A stretch of DNA of 54,098 nt from CAXBCP01 sp963974055 (lineage in GTDB: Bacteria; Pseudomonadota; Alphaproteobacteria; MPNO01; UBA830), in assembly GCA_963974055.1 (NCBI GenBank), contig CAXBCP010000030.1:1-54098 (forward strand), in the 5' to 3' direction. Below are positions 17,192-24,798 of the stretch, one piece after another. A program made the position numbers and the translations under genes. Each line of letters begins with the position of its first letter. The stretch's first letter is position 1. The notes below the pieces were generated by a model. The model was given only the letters and a program-made list of their open reading frames with translations. It was not told where the DNA came from and ran no database searches.

Positions 17192-17356
17192 TTAGCGGAT
17201 TATTGTTAGGTAAAGGATGTAGTCGAGAACCGCAGCGGTGCCAAGAACCGGCACGGCGACGCACAGCACGAAATAAATCCAGGCCCAGGCGGTAAAGCCT
17301 CGGCGGGGAATCGTATGGCCGTCTATGATAACGGAACGGTTGATCGGGCTGCCCAT
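17192..17356 (-). CDS. Small single-span membrane protein, 54 residues
   Basis: ATG at 17354-17356, TAA at 17192-17194. The product starts polar (MGSPINRSVIIDGHTIPRRG), then has a hydrophobic span of about 25 residues beginning FTAWAWIYFVLCVAVPVLG, and ends YLTIIR. The Arg pair before the span predicts N-in orientation. It ends 11 bases before the dihydroxyphthalate-decarboxylase-like gene on the same strand. I see no strong SD, and the start is only 31 bases from the divergent transferase gene, so its promoter would lie inside that gene. I do not recognise the family. It reads as a real small protein because of its clean membrane topology and operon-like spacing. Confidence 0.55.
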   Translation of the reverse strand: MGSPINRSVIIDGHTIPRRGFTAWAWIYFVLCVAVPVLGTAAVLDYILYLTIIR

Positions 17357-17387
17357 TGTCTAAGGTATAAACGCTCCGGGGACGGAA

Positions 17388-18311
17388 TTGAACTCTGCAT
17401 CGAACTCTGAGATCGCAATCGACTGGACGCCGAAGCGCGCGGTGTACACCCGAACGCAGGACGCCGGCCCTGCGGCGCTTGAACAGAGCTGGGCATACGG
17501 CGACGCCCTTGCCGATGTATCCGCCAATGACATCTGGCGGGGCATTATAGAGATTGACGGAGCGCCGGTTGCAACGGTCCAGACGGTCGAAAAACGCCTT
17601 CCGGGCGGCCTCATTCTGGTCCGCCTGACCCGCGGGCCGGTCCTGGCGCAACCGGGGCTCCTGTCAGATATCGTTTATGCGATACGCGCCGACTACCCGC
17701 GGTTTTCCCGAAACCTGCTGTTCTGGATGCCCGATACCGCCGATCCCGCCCCTGTCATGCGGCGGATCGGCAAACGCCCCATGACAACCGGGTACACCAC
17801 CGCCTGGCTCGATCTCCGGCCGGAACCCGAAATCCTGCGCGCGAACCTGCGCGGCAAATGGCGCAATGCGCTTGCCCAGGCAGAAACAACGCCGCCAAAA
17901 GTGCATCTCGATCAGCGGGGGCGCGAAACCGAGGACTTTATCGCCGAATACCTGCGCGATCGCCGGTCCCGCAAATACAGCGGACCGTCCGCCGCACTCG
18001 TCCGGGCGATCGCCGGTGCCTTCGCCAGGGATGTTTTTTTGTTGCAGGCCACGGATCACGGCGATGTCATCGCGTCCTCCCTGTTCCTGCGCCATGGCCG
18101 CAGCGCAACGTATTTCCTGTCCTGGACCACGGACCACGGCCGCGAACGGAATGCCGCGCATTACCTGATGTGGGACGGAATCGAACGGCTCAGAAAGGCC
18201 GGGGTGCACTGGCTGGACCTCGGCGGCATGGATGCCCGTGCGCCGGGTGTTGCACGGTTCAAGATGGGGGTCGGGGCCAATCCGGTCACCGCGAGCGGAA
18301 CATGGTTCTGA
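17388..18311 (+). CDS. GNAT/FemAB-like acyltransferase
   Basis: 307 residues. There is no ATG in the first part, the frame is closed by a stop at 17361, and the likely start is TTG at 17388 with GGGGA upstream. The C-terminal half matches the FemAB/BioF2-like GNAT group (Acetyltransf_6): LRGKWRNALAQAE, YLRDRRSRKYSGPSAALVRA, then AAHYLMWDGIERLRKAGVHW, LDLGGMDARAPG and RFKMGVGANPV. Such proteins move acyl or aminoacyl groups, for example in peptidoglycan bridging or exopolysaccharide synthesis. No membrane segment is evident. Substrate unknown. It is divergent from the small membrane protein and ends 80 bases before the amidohydrolase gene. Confidence 0.75.
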   Translation: MNSASNSEIAIDWTPKRAVYTRTQDAGPAALEQSWAYGDALADVSANDIWRGIIEIDGAPVATVQTVEKRLPGGLILVRLTRGPVLAQPGLLSDIVYAIRADYPRFSRNLLFWMPDTADPAPVMRRIGKRPMTTGYTTAWLDLRPEPEILRANLRGKWRNALAQAETTPPKVHLDQRGRETEDFIAEYLRDRRSRKYSGPSAALVRAIAGAFARDVFLLQATDHGDVIASSLFLRHGRSATYFLSWTTDHGRERNAAHYLMWDGIERLRKAGVHWLDLGGMDARAPGVARFKMGVGANPVTASGTWF

Positions 18312-18391
18312 CCCCGCTCCGCCATATGGCTTTCGTCGCATATGTTGATAGACTTTCCCGATAAATAACAAGCGTCACGGGAGAAATCGCT

Positions 18392-19357
18392 ATGCCGAAC
18401 GAATCGAGGCCCCAGGTCATCGCTATCGAGGAACATTATCTGGACGACGCCGTCATGGAACTGAGCGGCGGCGGCGGACCGCCGCATATTTCGAAAATGC
18501 TGTCGGACCTCGGCGATGTCCGGCTTCAGCAGATGGACGAGGCCGGTGTCGATATCCAGGTACTGTCGCACTGCCCGCCCGGCGCACAGGCGTTCGGCGC
18601 CGCCGAGGCCGCCGACCAGGCACGGGGCATCAACGACCGGCTTAACGATGTCGTCAAGGCGACACCGGACCGCTTTGCCGCCTTCGCGACACTGCCCACG
18701 CCCGACCCCGACGGCGCCGCCCGCGAGCTGGAGCGCTGTGTCGGCGAATACGGGTTCAAGGGCGCCATGCTCCACGGCCTGACCGCCGGAAAATTCCACG
18801 ACGAGGAAGAATTCTGGCCGATCTTCGAACGCGCCGCGGCGCTGGACGTGCCGGTCTACATCCACCCCGGCTATCCGCACCCCGAAGTGGTCGAGCTGTA
18901 TTACGGCAAGTACCGGGAGAAATACCCGCCGCTGGTCCAGGCCGGTTGGGGATTCACGGTCGAAACGGCGACGGCGGCGATCCGGCTGGTGCTCAGCGGC
19001 GTGTTCGAGAAGCACCCGAACCTGAAGATCATTCTCGGACATCTCGGCGAAGGGCTGCCGTTCCTCCTGTGGCGCATCAACATGGCCTTCGAGAAAATGG
19101 GCCGGCCCGACGTCCCGACGGTGCGGTTCCGCGAAACGTTCTCGGAACATTTCTATATCACCACCAGCGGCAACTTTTCCGACCCGGCGCTGCAATGCAC
19201 GATTCAGGAAATGGGCATTGACCGCGTGCTGTTCTCGATCGACTGGCCCTACGTGCCGAACGCGCCGGGAACCGACTGGATGAACGGGCTGATGCTGAAC
19301 CGCGAGGACAAGGAGAAAATACTCAGCGGCAATGCCAAAAACCTGCTCAGGATGTAA
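18392..19357 (+). CDS. Amidohydrolase-family decarboxylase (gamma-resorcylate decarboxylase-like)
   Basis: 321-residue TIM-barrel protein of the ACMSD/amidohydrolase-2 group. Metal and catalytic residues are in place: the IEEH motif (E13-H15), H158 in VYIHPGYP, H217 in GHLGEG and D284 in SIDWPY. The EEH start, in place of HxH, points to the 2,6-dihydroxybenzoate (gamma-resorcylate) decarboxylase branch, which reversibly removes CO2 from phenolic acids. The AraC-family regulator begins 21 bases downstream, so the two form an operon and the regulator probably senses this enzyme's substrate. The exact phenolic substrate cannot be read. Confidence 0.85.
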   Translation: MPNESRPQVIAIEEHYLDDAVMELSGGGGPPHISKMLSDLGDVRLQQMDEAGVDIQVLSHCPPGAQAFGAAEAADQARGINDRLNDVVKATPDRFAAFATLPTPDPDGAARELERCVGEYGFKGAMLHGLTAGKFHDEEEFWPIFERAAALDVPVYIHPGYPHPEVVELYYGKYREKYPPLVQAGWGFTVETATAAIRLVLSGVFEKHPNLKIILGHLGEGLPFLLWRINMAFEKMGRPDVPTVRFRETFSEHFYITTSGNFSDPALQCTIQEMGIDRVLFSIDWPYVPNAPGTDWMNGLMLNREDKEKILSGNAKNLLRM

Positions 19358-19378
19358 GCCTCAGGGGATTTTCTCCCG

Positions 19379-20416
19379 GTGGCGGCCCCCACGATGACAG
19401 ATACCGGCAAACCCGCGCCCTGCCCCCTGTCCGGATCGGTGTTTCTCGAGACCTCCGATCCGGAAACCGCCCGCCGCGAAATGTCGAAAATTCTCGCGCC
19501 GCACGCAATGGTGCCTTTGCCGGGACCGGGTCCGTTTCATGCCCGGCATCATCATGCCCGACTTGCAGGCATGTCGGTGAATTTCATCCAGTATCGCCCC
19601 GGCGCGTCCATCAGCGCCGATTTATCCCGGCGGTATTTTCTGATCCACCACGTTCTAAGCGGTAAATGCGGGCTCGGTCCCGAAACCGGCGACCGCATTC
19701 TGTCGGGCGGCGATATTGCGGTCATCAACCCGACCGAACCCTTTTCGCTTCAAACCAGCGCCGATTGCGCCCAGATCGTCATCAAGCTCGAATCCGAAAC
19801 GCTCTCGGCCGCGGGGCAGAAAACGTTCTCTATTCCCCCGGACACGCCAATCCGCTTCGAGGTGACGGAAGCGGGAATCAAAAGTCCGTCGGTTACAGGG
19901 ATCATCGACCTGATCTGCGCAGAGGCCGACCGCCCGATGCCGGCCGGCAGCGGCGCCCGAACGGCGCGAATGCTGGCCGAACTGCTTGCCGTCGCGCTGA
20001 TTGAATCGCTGCCGCACAACCAGACCGCGGCACTCGCCCGCGCTCGGGACGACGCCGGGATCGCGCCGTGGTACGTGAAACGCGTCGAGGAATATATCGA
20101 GCTTCATGCCGACAAACCGCTCAGCATCGCGGACATGACCGCGATTGCAGGTGTCAGCGAACGTTCGCTGTACAGCGGCTTCAGAACATGGCGCGGCACA
20201 TCGCCGAAATCGTATCTCAAGGCAGTCCGGCTCGACCGTGTGCGGACCGAACTGCTGGGAACCAGGGTGCTGCCGGTCAACGTCAGCGACATCGCCCGCG
20301 AATGCGGGTTTCGCCACATGGGAAATTTCGCCCGCGACTATCGCCAGCGCTTCGGGGAACGCCCGTCCGACACACTGCGTTTCCGGCTGCCCGCGCCTGT
20401 CCCCCCGGGAAGGTAG
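19379..20416 (+). CDS. AraC-family transcriptional regulator
   Basis: 345 residues from GTG 19379; an ATG at 19394 is an equally possible start. An N-terminal AraC-binding-like domain (about 20-200, including FIQYRPGASISADLSRRYFL) is followed by the two-helix-turn-helix AraC domain. Helix-turn-helix 1 is LSIADMTAIAGVSERSLYSG and helix-turn-helix 2 is VSDIARECGFRHMGNFARDY. The final GERPSDTLR is the usual end. It is likely an activator of the adjacent amidohydrolase and perhaps of the Fe-S/ligase pair downstream. The N-terminal domain should bind a small carboxylate. It is followed by an aromatic-rich mini-ORF. Confidence 0.92.
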   Translation: MAAPTMTDTGKPAPCPLSGSVFLETSDPETARREMSKILAPHAMVPLPGPGPFHARHHHARLAGMSVNFIQYRPGASISADLSRRYFLIHHVLSGKCGLGPETGDRILSGGDIAVINPTEPFSLQTSADCAQIVIKLESETLSAAGQKTFSIPPDTPIRFEVTEAGIKSPSVTGIIDLICAEADRPMPAGSGARTARMLAELLAVALIESLPHNQTAALARARDDAGIAPWYVKRVEEYIELHADKPLSIADMTAIAGVSERSLYSGFRTWRGTSPKSYLKAVRLDRVRTELLGTRVLPVNVSDIARECGFRHMGNFARDYRQRFGERPSDTLRFRLPAPVPPGR

Positions 20417-20424
20417 GAGTATTT

Positions 20425-20505
20425 ATGCAGAACCGCGAGTTAGATTGCGGTTTTTGGATATATTTCAACAACGGATACCGTGCATTCCCCGCAGATTGGC
20501 GATAA
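20425..20505 (+). CDS. Candidate aromatic-rich 26-residue peptide
   Basis: ATG at 20425 is preceded by an AGGAG five bases away, a better SD than many genes here. The ORF ends in TAA at 20503-20505. The peptide has seven aromatic residues in 26 (F10, W11, Y13, F14, Y18, F21, W25) and one Cys (C8), with D24-W25-R26 at the end. It matches no peptide family I know. It lies between the AraC regulator and the Fe-S protein gene, and its codons 3-10 contain a hairpin with a T run. It may be a leader peptide, a small regulator or a chance ORF. Confidence 0.4.
   Translation: MQNRELDCGFWIYFNNGYRAFPADWR
20431..20455 (+). terminator. Weak hairpin with T run inside the mini-ORF
   Basis: AACCGC (20431-20436) pairs with GCGGTT (20447-20452) over a ten-base loop, followed by TTT, in a run of five T. 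It lies 15 bases after the AraC stop and could terminate that transcript or, since a ribosome translating the mini-ORF would cover it, act as an attenuator. The six-bp stem is weak. Confidence 0.4.
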
Positions 20506-20506
20506 T

Positions 20507-20531
20507 TTTACAGGGTCGATCAAACTGTAAA
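20507..20531. promoter_or_regulatory. Operator-like inverted repeat upstream of the Fe-S gene
   Basis: TTTACAG (20507-20513) and CTGTAAA (20525-20531) are exact inverted copies with an 11-base spacer, placing the half-sites two helical turns apart or nearly so. It starts one base after the mini-ORF stop and ends 19 bases before the Fe-S gene's ATG. The geometry fits a dimeric regulator. The regulator is unknown; the adjacent AraC protein would more often bind direct repeats. Confidence 0.5.
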
Positions 20532-20550
20532 CTGCAGTCAGAGGATAATT

Positions 20551-21474
20551 ATGGCCGTCACATCCGATATCGATCCGCATGAAGCAAAAAAGGCCATACT
20601 CGATTACTGCCTGAAGAAAGGCGCACTGGTCGCCGGCATTGCCGACGTAAAGACCGTCGATCGCATCGCACCGGAAGGCCATCGTCCAAGCGACATGTGG
20701 CCGCGGGCAAAATCGATCATCTCACTCGCCGTCGGCGGACAGACCCAGGGCGCCTGGCAGGTCCCCGCCAAGGCGCTCGGCTATTTCGGGTCGACGGAGG
20801 TACGTGCCTATACCATCGCCTATGGCTGCGCCTTCCTGATCGAGAATAAATTCGGCAAGCGCGCCATATATTGTCCGCCGGACATGGACACAGAGGCCGG
20901 CCCCAGGGTGCCGTTCCAGAGCCTGAAGCTCCACGCCGAAATCGCGGGTCTCGGCGCGCGGTCGCTGGCAGGCGATATCCTGCTTCACCCGGAATTCGGC
21001 TACATGTATTTCGCGTCGATATTCACCGAGATGGAACTGCCGGCGGACGAGCCGATGCAGGACAACCCCTGCCCGCCCCCGTCCTGCGTCGACCTGTTCC
21101 GGAAATCGGGGCAGACCCCGTGCATGAAGTTCTGCCCCGTGCAGTGCCTGTCCGGCGATATCGACGAGGACGGCAACCAGGCGGAGATGCGCTACGACAT
21201 GGCATCCTGCGCCGAAATGACCCAGCAGTTCGAATCCGTCCCCGGGGTCCTTGCCGATGCGATCCGCGCCGAGACCGAGGAAGAACGCGAAGACATGCTG
21301 TTCGACGCGGAGAACAAGATCCTCTGGTACAAGCTTTCCGTCGGCTCCGGCGGATTGCTGGGCCAGTGTTTCGAATGCATGCGCGTCTGCCCCATCGCCA
21401 ACCAATCCTCCATGGCCGATCCCATCCGCCGCTACGAAACCCGGATGGCCGCGGAAGCCGGAGACGACGCATGA
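20551..21474 (+). CDS. QueG-like 4Fe-4S protein
   Basis: 307-residue cytoplasmic protein related to epoxyqueuosine reductase and reductive-dehalogenase-type Fe-S proteins. The QueG-like region HAEIAGLGARSLAGDILLHP is at 128-147. Nine Cys of the C-terminal half could hold two [4Fe-4S] clusters: C174 and C179 (CPPPSC), C191, C195 and C199 (PCMKFCPVQC), C220, and C273, C276 and C280 (CFECMRVCP). The first group departs from the CxxCxxCxxxCP of QueG. A good SD precedes ATG 20551. It overlaps the ligase gene by ATGA, so the two are coupled. True QueG is unlikely given spacing and partner; reduction of, or electron supply for, an acyl-CoA is a guess. Confidence 0.75.
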   Translation: MAVTSDIDPHEAKKAILDYCLKKGALVAGIADVKTVDRIAPEGHRPSDMWPRAKSIISLAVGGQTQGAWQVPAKALGYFGSTEVRAYTIAYGCAFLIENKFGKRAIYCPPDMDTEAGPRVPFQSLKLHAEIAGLGARSLAGDILLHPEFGYMYFASIFTEMELPADEPMQDNPCPPPSCVDLFRKSGQTPCMKFCPVQCLSGDIDEDGNQAEMRYDMASCAEMTQQFESVPGVLADAIRAETEEEREDMLFDAENKILWYKLSVGSGGLLGQCFECMRVCPIANQSSMADPIRRYETRMAAEAGDDA

Positions 21475-23432
21475 CCCGCGGCCTGAAACGCAACCAGATC
21501 GGTATTTCGGAAGAAATGATCCTGACCTATGGCGATGCGATCTTCGATCTCAGCCATAATCTCCAGATCCGCCGCGGCGACCCGGTGCGGACGCTCGACT
21601 GGGACGAAATAGAGAAACAGCGCGAAAACGCCGGCATCTCCGATATCGAGATTGCGCGCAAGCTGGGGCTTACCCACGACCAGACGACCTATATCCGCAC
21701 CATCATGGAACGGCGCCGCTTCAACCGGCACAACTATCACCGCCTTTACGACCTGGGTGGCGGCAAACGCTTCCGTACCGAGCGCTTCACGCCGCATGCG
21801 GAACGCTTCCGGTTCACGCCGGAAGCCCTGGCCCTGCGCAAGACGCTCGATTTCGATCCGCGCATTGCAACCGGATATCTGAAACGGGGTGTCTGGAACG
21901 GTGACACCGTCACGTCCTGGCTCGACAAATGGGCAAAGGAAACCCCGGACGCAATCGCCATCCGCGGCCCCGGGGGCGACATCACCTATGCCGAGGTTCA
22001 CGAGTGCTCGCGCCGGCTCGCCAACAGCCTGCTGGAAATGGGGCTTCAAAAAGGCGATGTCGTCGCCATCCAGCTACCCAACCTGCCCGAATTCATGATG
22101 GTCTATTTTGCCGTTCTGTCGATCGGCGGCGTCCTGTCGACCCTGCATATGCCCTATCGCAGCGGCGAAATGAAACCTTTGCTGGTCCACGCGGCCGCCC
22201 GCGCAGTGGTCTGCGGCGGCGCGACGGACAGCTACGACGCACCGGCAACCATGCTTGAATTGTGTAACGAGGTCGAAACCCTCAGCCATGTCATTGTCGC
22301 GACCGGGGACGCGCCCGACGGCACGGTGTCCCTTCAGTCACTGATCGACCAGGGCGCCAGGTCGCCCATCGACAATCCGCCGGTCGCATCCGACCCCGCC
22401 ATCCTGTGCTTCACGTCCGGCACCTCTTCGGCGCCGAAGGCTGTCCTCCACAGTTACCAGACCATGCTCGCCAACAACCGGCTGATGGCGCCGATTTATA
22501 ACATTGTGCAGGACGACGTGGTGCTCGGCGGCCCGCCCTTTACCCATGCGTTCGGTCTGTGCGTTCTGAACTTCACACTGATGGTCGGCGCGACGAGTCT
22601 GCTGATGCCCGTGTTTTCGCCGCCGGCGCTGATCGGACTGGTTGAAACGGGAAAACCGACCGTAGCCTTTGTCGCACCGGCGCATGTGGCCGCCTGCCTG
22701 AAAGCGGGACTTCTCGATTCCGGGGACCTGTCCTCGATCCGCATTGCCACGATTTCCGGCTCCGCCTGCCCGCCGGATATCGCCTACGCTCTCGAAAAAG
22801 CCATGCCGAACGGCTCGGTCGGCCAGATGTGGGGCATGACGGAGTGTTTTATGGGCCTGCATACGCCGTTCGACGGCCCGACGGCATTTCGCTGCGAAAC
22901 CCTCGGCGATACCACGCCGACATTCGAAGCGAGGATGATCCGCGACGATGGCAGCATTGCCGAAGACGGGGAAGAAGGCGCGCTCGAAATCCGCGGATGC
23001 TCGGTCATCGCAGGCTATTTCAACAATGACGACGCCAACCGGACGGCATTCACCGGCGACGGCTGGTTCCGGACCGGCGACCTCGCCTGCCGGGACGCCG
23101 ATGGCGGCATGCATATCACGGGCCGCGACAAGGACATCATCAACCGCGGCGGAATCAAGATAAACCCGGTCGATGTCGAAGCCGTCATCGACCGTCACCC
23201 CGCTGTTTTGATGTCGGCCATCGCCCCCATCCCCGACGATGTTTTGGGGGAACGGGCGTGCGTATATGTCGAACTGCGTCCGGAGGCAGATATCACGCTG
23301 GAAGACATCTGCACCTGGCTGGACGAAAACAACGTCGCCAAGATGAAATGGCCCGAAAAGCTCGAGATCGTCGGCCAAATGCCGCTGACGCCGACGCGCA
23401 AGATTATCAAGGGCGCGCTCGCGCCGTCGTAA
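21471..23432 (+). CDS. Acyl-CoA ligase (AMP-binding) with extra N-terminal domain
   Basis: 653 residues from the ATG that overlaps the Fe-S gene's stop. The ANL adenylation core begins near residue 146. Motifs: CFTSGTSSAPKAVLHS (313-328, P-loop), GMTE, YFNNDDANRTAF, WFRTGDLACRD, GRDKDIINRGG and PTRKIIKG near the end with catalytic K644. The Gly usual before that Lys is Arg here. The first 145 residues are not part of a normal ligase; residues 54-83 (ISDIEIARKLGLTHDQTTYI and following) look like a helix-turn-helix and the rest is very basic. It should activate a carboxylic acid as acyl-AMP and acyl-CoA. Substrate unknown. Confidence 0.88.
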   Translation: MTRGLKRNQIGISEEMILTYGDAIFDLSHNLQIRRGDPVRTLDWDEIEKQRENAGISDIEIARKLGLTHDQTTYIRTIMERRRFNRHNYHRLYDLGGGKRFRTERFTPHAERFRFTPEALALRKTLDFDPRIATGYLKRGVWNGDTVTSWLDKWAKETPDAIAIRGPGGDITYAEVHECSRRLANSLLEMGLQKGDVVAIQLPNLPEFMMVYFAVLSIGGVLSTLHMPYRSGEMKPLLVHAAARAVVCGGATDSYDAPATMLELCNEVETLSHVIVATGDAPDGTVSLQSLIDQGARSPIDNPPVASDPAILCFTSGTSSAPKAVLHSYQTMLANNRLMAPIYNIVQDDVVLGGPPFTHAFGLCVLNFTLMVGATSLLMPVFSPPALIGLVETGKPTVAFVAPAHVAACLKAGLLDSGDLSSIRIATISGSACPPDIAYALEKAMPNGSVGQMWGMTECFMGLHTPFDGPTAFRCETLGDTTPTFEARMIRDDGSIAEDGEEGALEIRGCSVIAGYFNNDDANRTAFTGDGWFRTGDLACRDADGGMHITGRDKDIINRGGIKINPVDVEAVIDRHPAVLMSAIAPIPDDVLGERACVYVELRPEADITLEDICTWLDENNVAKMKWPEKLEIVGQMPLTPTRKIIKGALAPS

Positions 23433-23439
23433 ACCCGCG

Positions 23440-24777
23440 CTAGGCCACTGCCGTTTCGGACATCTCCACGTCCGTCGGCAGGGACAGGGTTACATCCGTC
23501 CCCTTCCCGACCCGGCTCGCGATCGACAGGGTCGCGCCCATCGCGTCGGCCAGACCGTAGCAAATGGCAAGTCCGAGACCCGACCCCTGGTGCCGCCGGG
23601 CAAATGCACCTTCCGCCTGAACGAAGGGGTTGCCGAGTTCCGACAGGGTTTCGTCGGGGATCCCACACCCCTGGTCCGATACGCATACCGACACCCGTCC
23701 GGTCGCCGCATCCGTCCGAGTCGCGAGGTGGATCCTGTCGCTGTCACCCGAAAACTTAATCGCATTACCGATAACGTTGATGAGAATCTGTCGAAGGGAC
23801 TGCCTGTCCGCAACCGCCGTCAGGTCGCGCGAAGTTTCCTCCCCGACAACGGCCATGTCGGAGAATGACTGCTGAATCGTGACCCCCTGATTTTGGGCAT
23901 CGAATTGCAGAAGCCGGATCACCGTGCCCAGTTCCGCTTCGATATCGAGGATTTCGCATTCGTAACGGTGTTGTCCGGCTTCGATCTTCGCAAAAAGAAG
24001 CAGGTTGTTGACGACGTTCAGCAAATGCCCGCCGCTGGATTTTATATCGCGCAGATATTCCGCGTAACGCGGCACCCCGATGGGACCCAGAGCCTGCGAA
24101 ATAATCAGTTCGGAAAATCCAAGTATTGCATTCAACGGCGTACGCAGTTCGTGACTCATATTCGCGATAAACAGGTTCTTGGAGTTGTTCGCATCCTCGG
24201 CCATCTCTGCGCGCAGACTTGTTTTTTCGATGGTCTGCCGCGCCTCCAGCGCCGCCATGGCGTGCGATGCCAGGAGCGAGAATTCCTGCGCCAGGGCTTT
24301 CTGCGTGCGGTCGAATGCCGGCTGTCCGACGTTTCGTAACAGCACCAATACGCCCCGCTGGTCCCGTATCCTTATCGGCATGTAGATCGCAGGCTGCTGG
24401 CTGGAGATACTGTCTTCCGGGATGCTCGCCCACTCTTCAAGATTGTCGTTCCGGAACGTCGCGGAAACGCGCCCGTTCATAACTTTTTGCAGGAACGGTC
24501 CCGTGCGAAACCGGATATCCTCCAGCTTTGCCGGGCGCGCAACGATACAATACAGGTCGGTTTCATCGCTCTCGGCCAGAACCAGGGCCTGGTCGTGGGG
24601 CAGGACTTCCTGCAGGGAATCGAACACGCTGAAAAACGGGTCTTCTTCCAGATCAAGCGCGAGAAGCGCATCCAGCGATCGAAGCAGAAAATTCGCGCGC
24701 TCGGCATTCGATCGCAAACGCTCGTTTTCGCGCGTAAGGCTCAGAAACGCCTCATGAAGTTCCTCGTAACTCGTCAT
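23440..24777 (-). CDS. Sensor histidine kinase with GAF-like input
   Basis: 445-residue soluble kinase with no membrane span. An N-terminal coiled coil (YEELHEAFLSLTRENERLRS) leads to a GAF-like sensory region (about 35-190). The HisKA box is SHELRTPLNAILGFSELI, and the HATPase domain shows N (NVIGNAIKF), DQGCGIPDE and GSGLGLAICYG. No receiver domain is attached and no response regulator gene is nearby. It is the last gene of a three-gene minus-strand operon, 21 bases after the FIST gene. It is convergent with the ligase gene, the stops being seven bases apart. Confidence 0.9.
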   Translation of the reverse strand: MTSYEELHEAFLSLTRENERLRSNAERANFLLRSLDALLALDLEEDPFFSVFDSLQEVLPHDQALVLAESDETDLYCIVARPAKLEDIRFRTGPFLQKVMNGRVSATFRNDNLEEWASIPEDSISSQQPAIYMPIRIRDQRGVLVLLRNVGQPAFDRTQKALAQEFSLLASHAMAALEARQTIEKTSLRAEMAEDANNSKNLFIANMSHELRTPLNAILGFSELIISQALGPIGVPRYAEYLRDIKSSGGHLLNVVNNLLLFAKIEAGQHRYECEILDIEAELGTVIRLLQFDAQNQGVTIQQSFSDMAVVGEETSRDLTAVADRQSLRQILINVIGNAIKFSGDSDRIHLATRTDAATGRVSVCVSDQGCGIPDETLSELGNPFVQAEGAFARRHQGSGLGLAICYGLADAMGATLSIASRVGKGTDVTLSLPTDVEMSETAVA

Positions 24778-24798
24778 GCCGCCCCGCTATCAAACGCG

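Noticed and set aside
13348..18358. Shared 12-mer GATAGACTTTCC before two unrelated genes
   Set aside because: Repeated 12-mers are expected somewhere in 54 kb, and the copies differ in strand relative to their genes and in flanking sequence.
20871..21470. N-terminal extension of the ligase frame through the Fe-S gene
   Set aside because: The extra 200 codons are an Arg-rich shadow of the Fe-S gene; ATG 21471 in the ATGA overlap is the normal coupled start.
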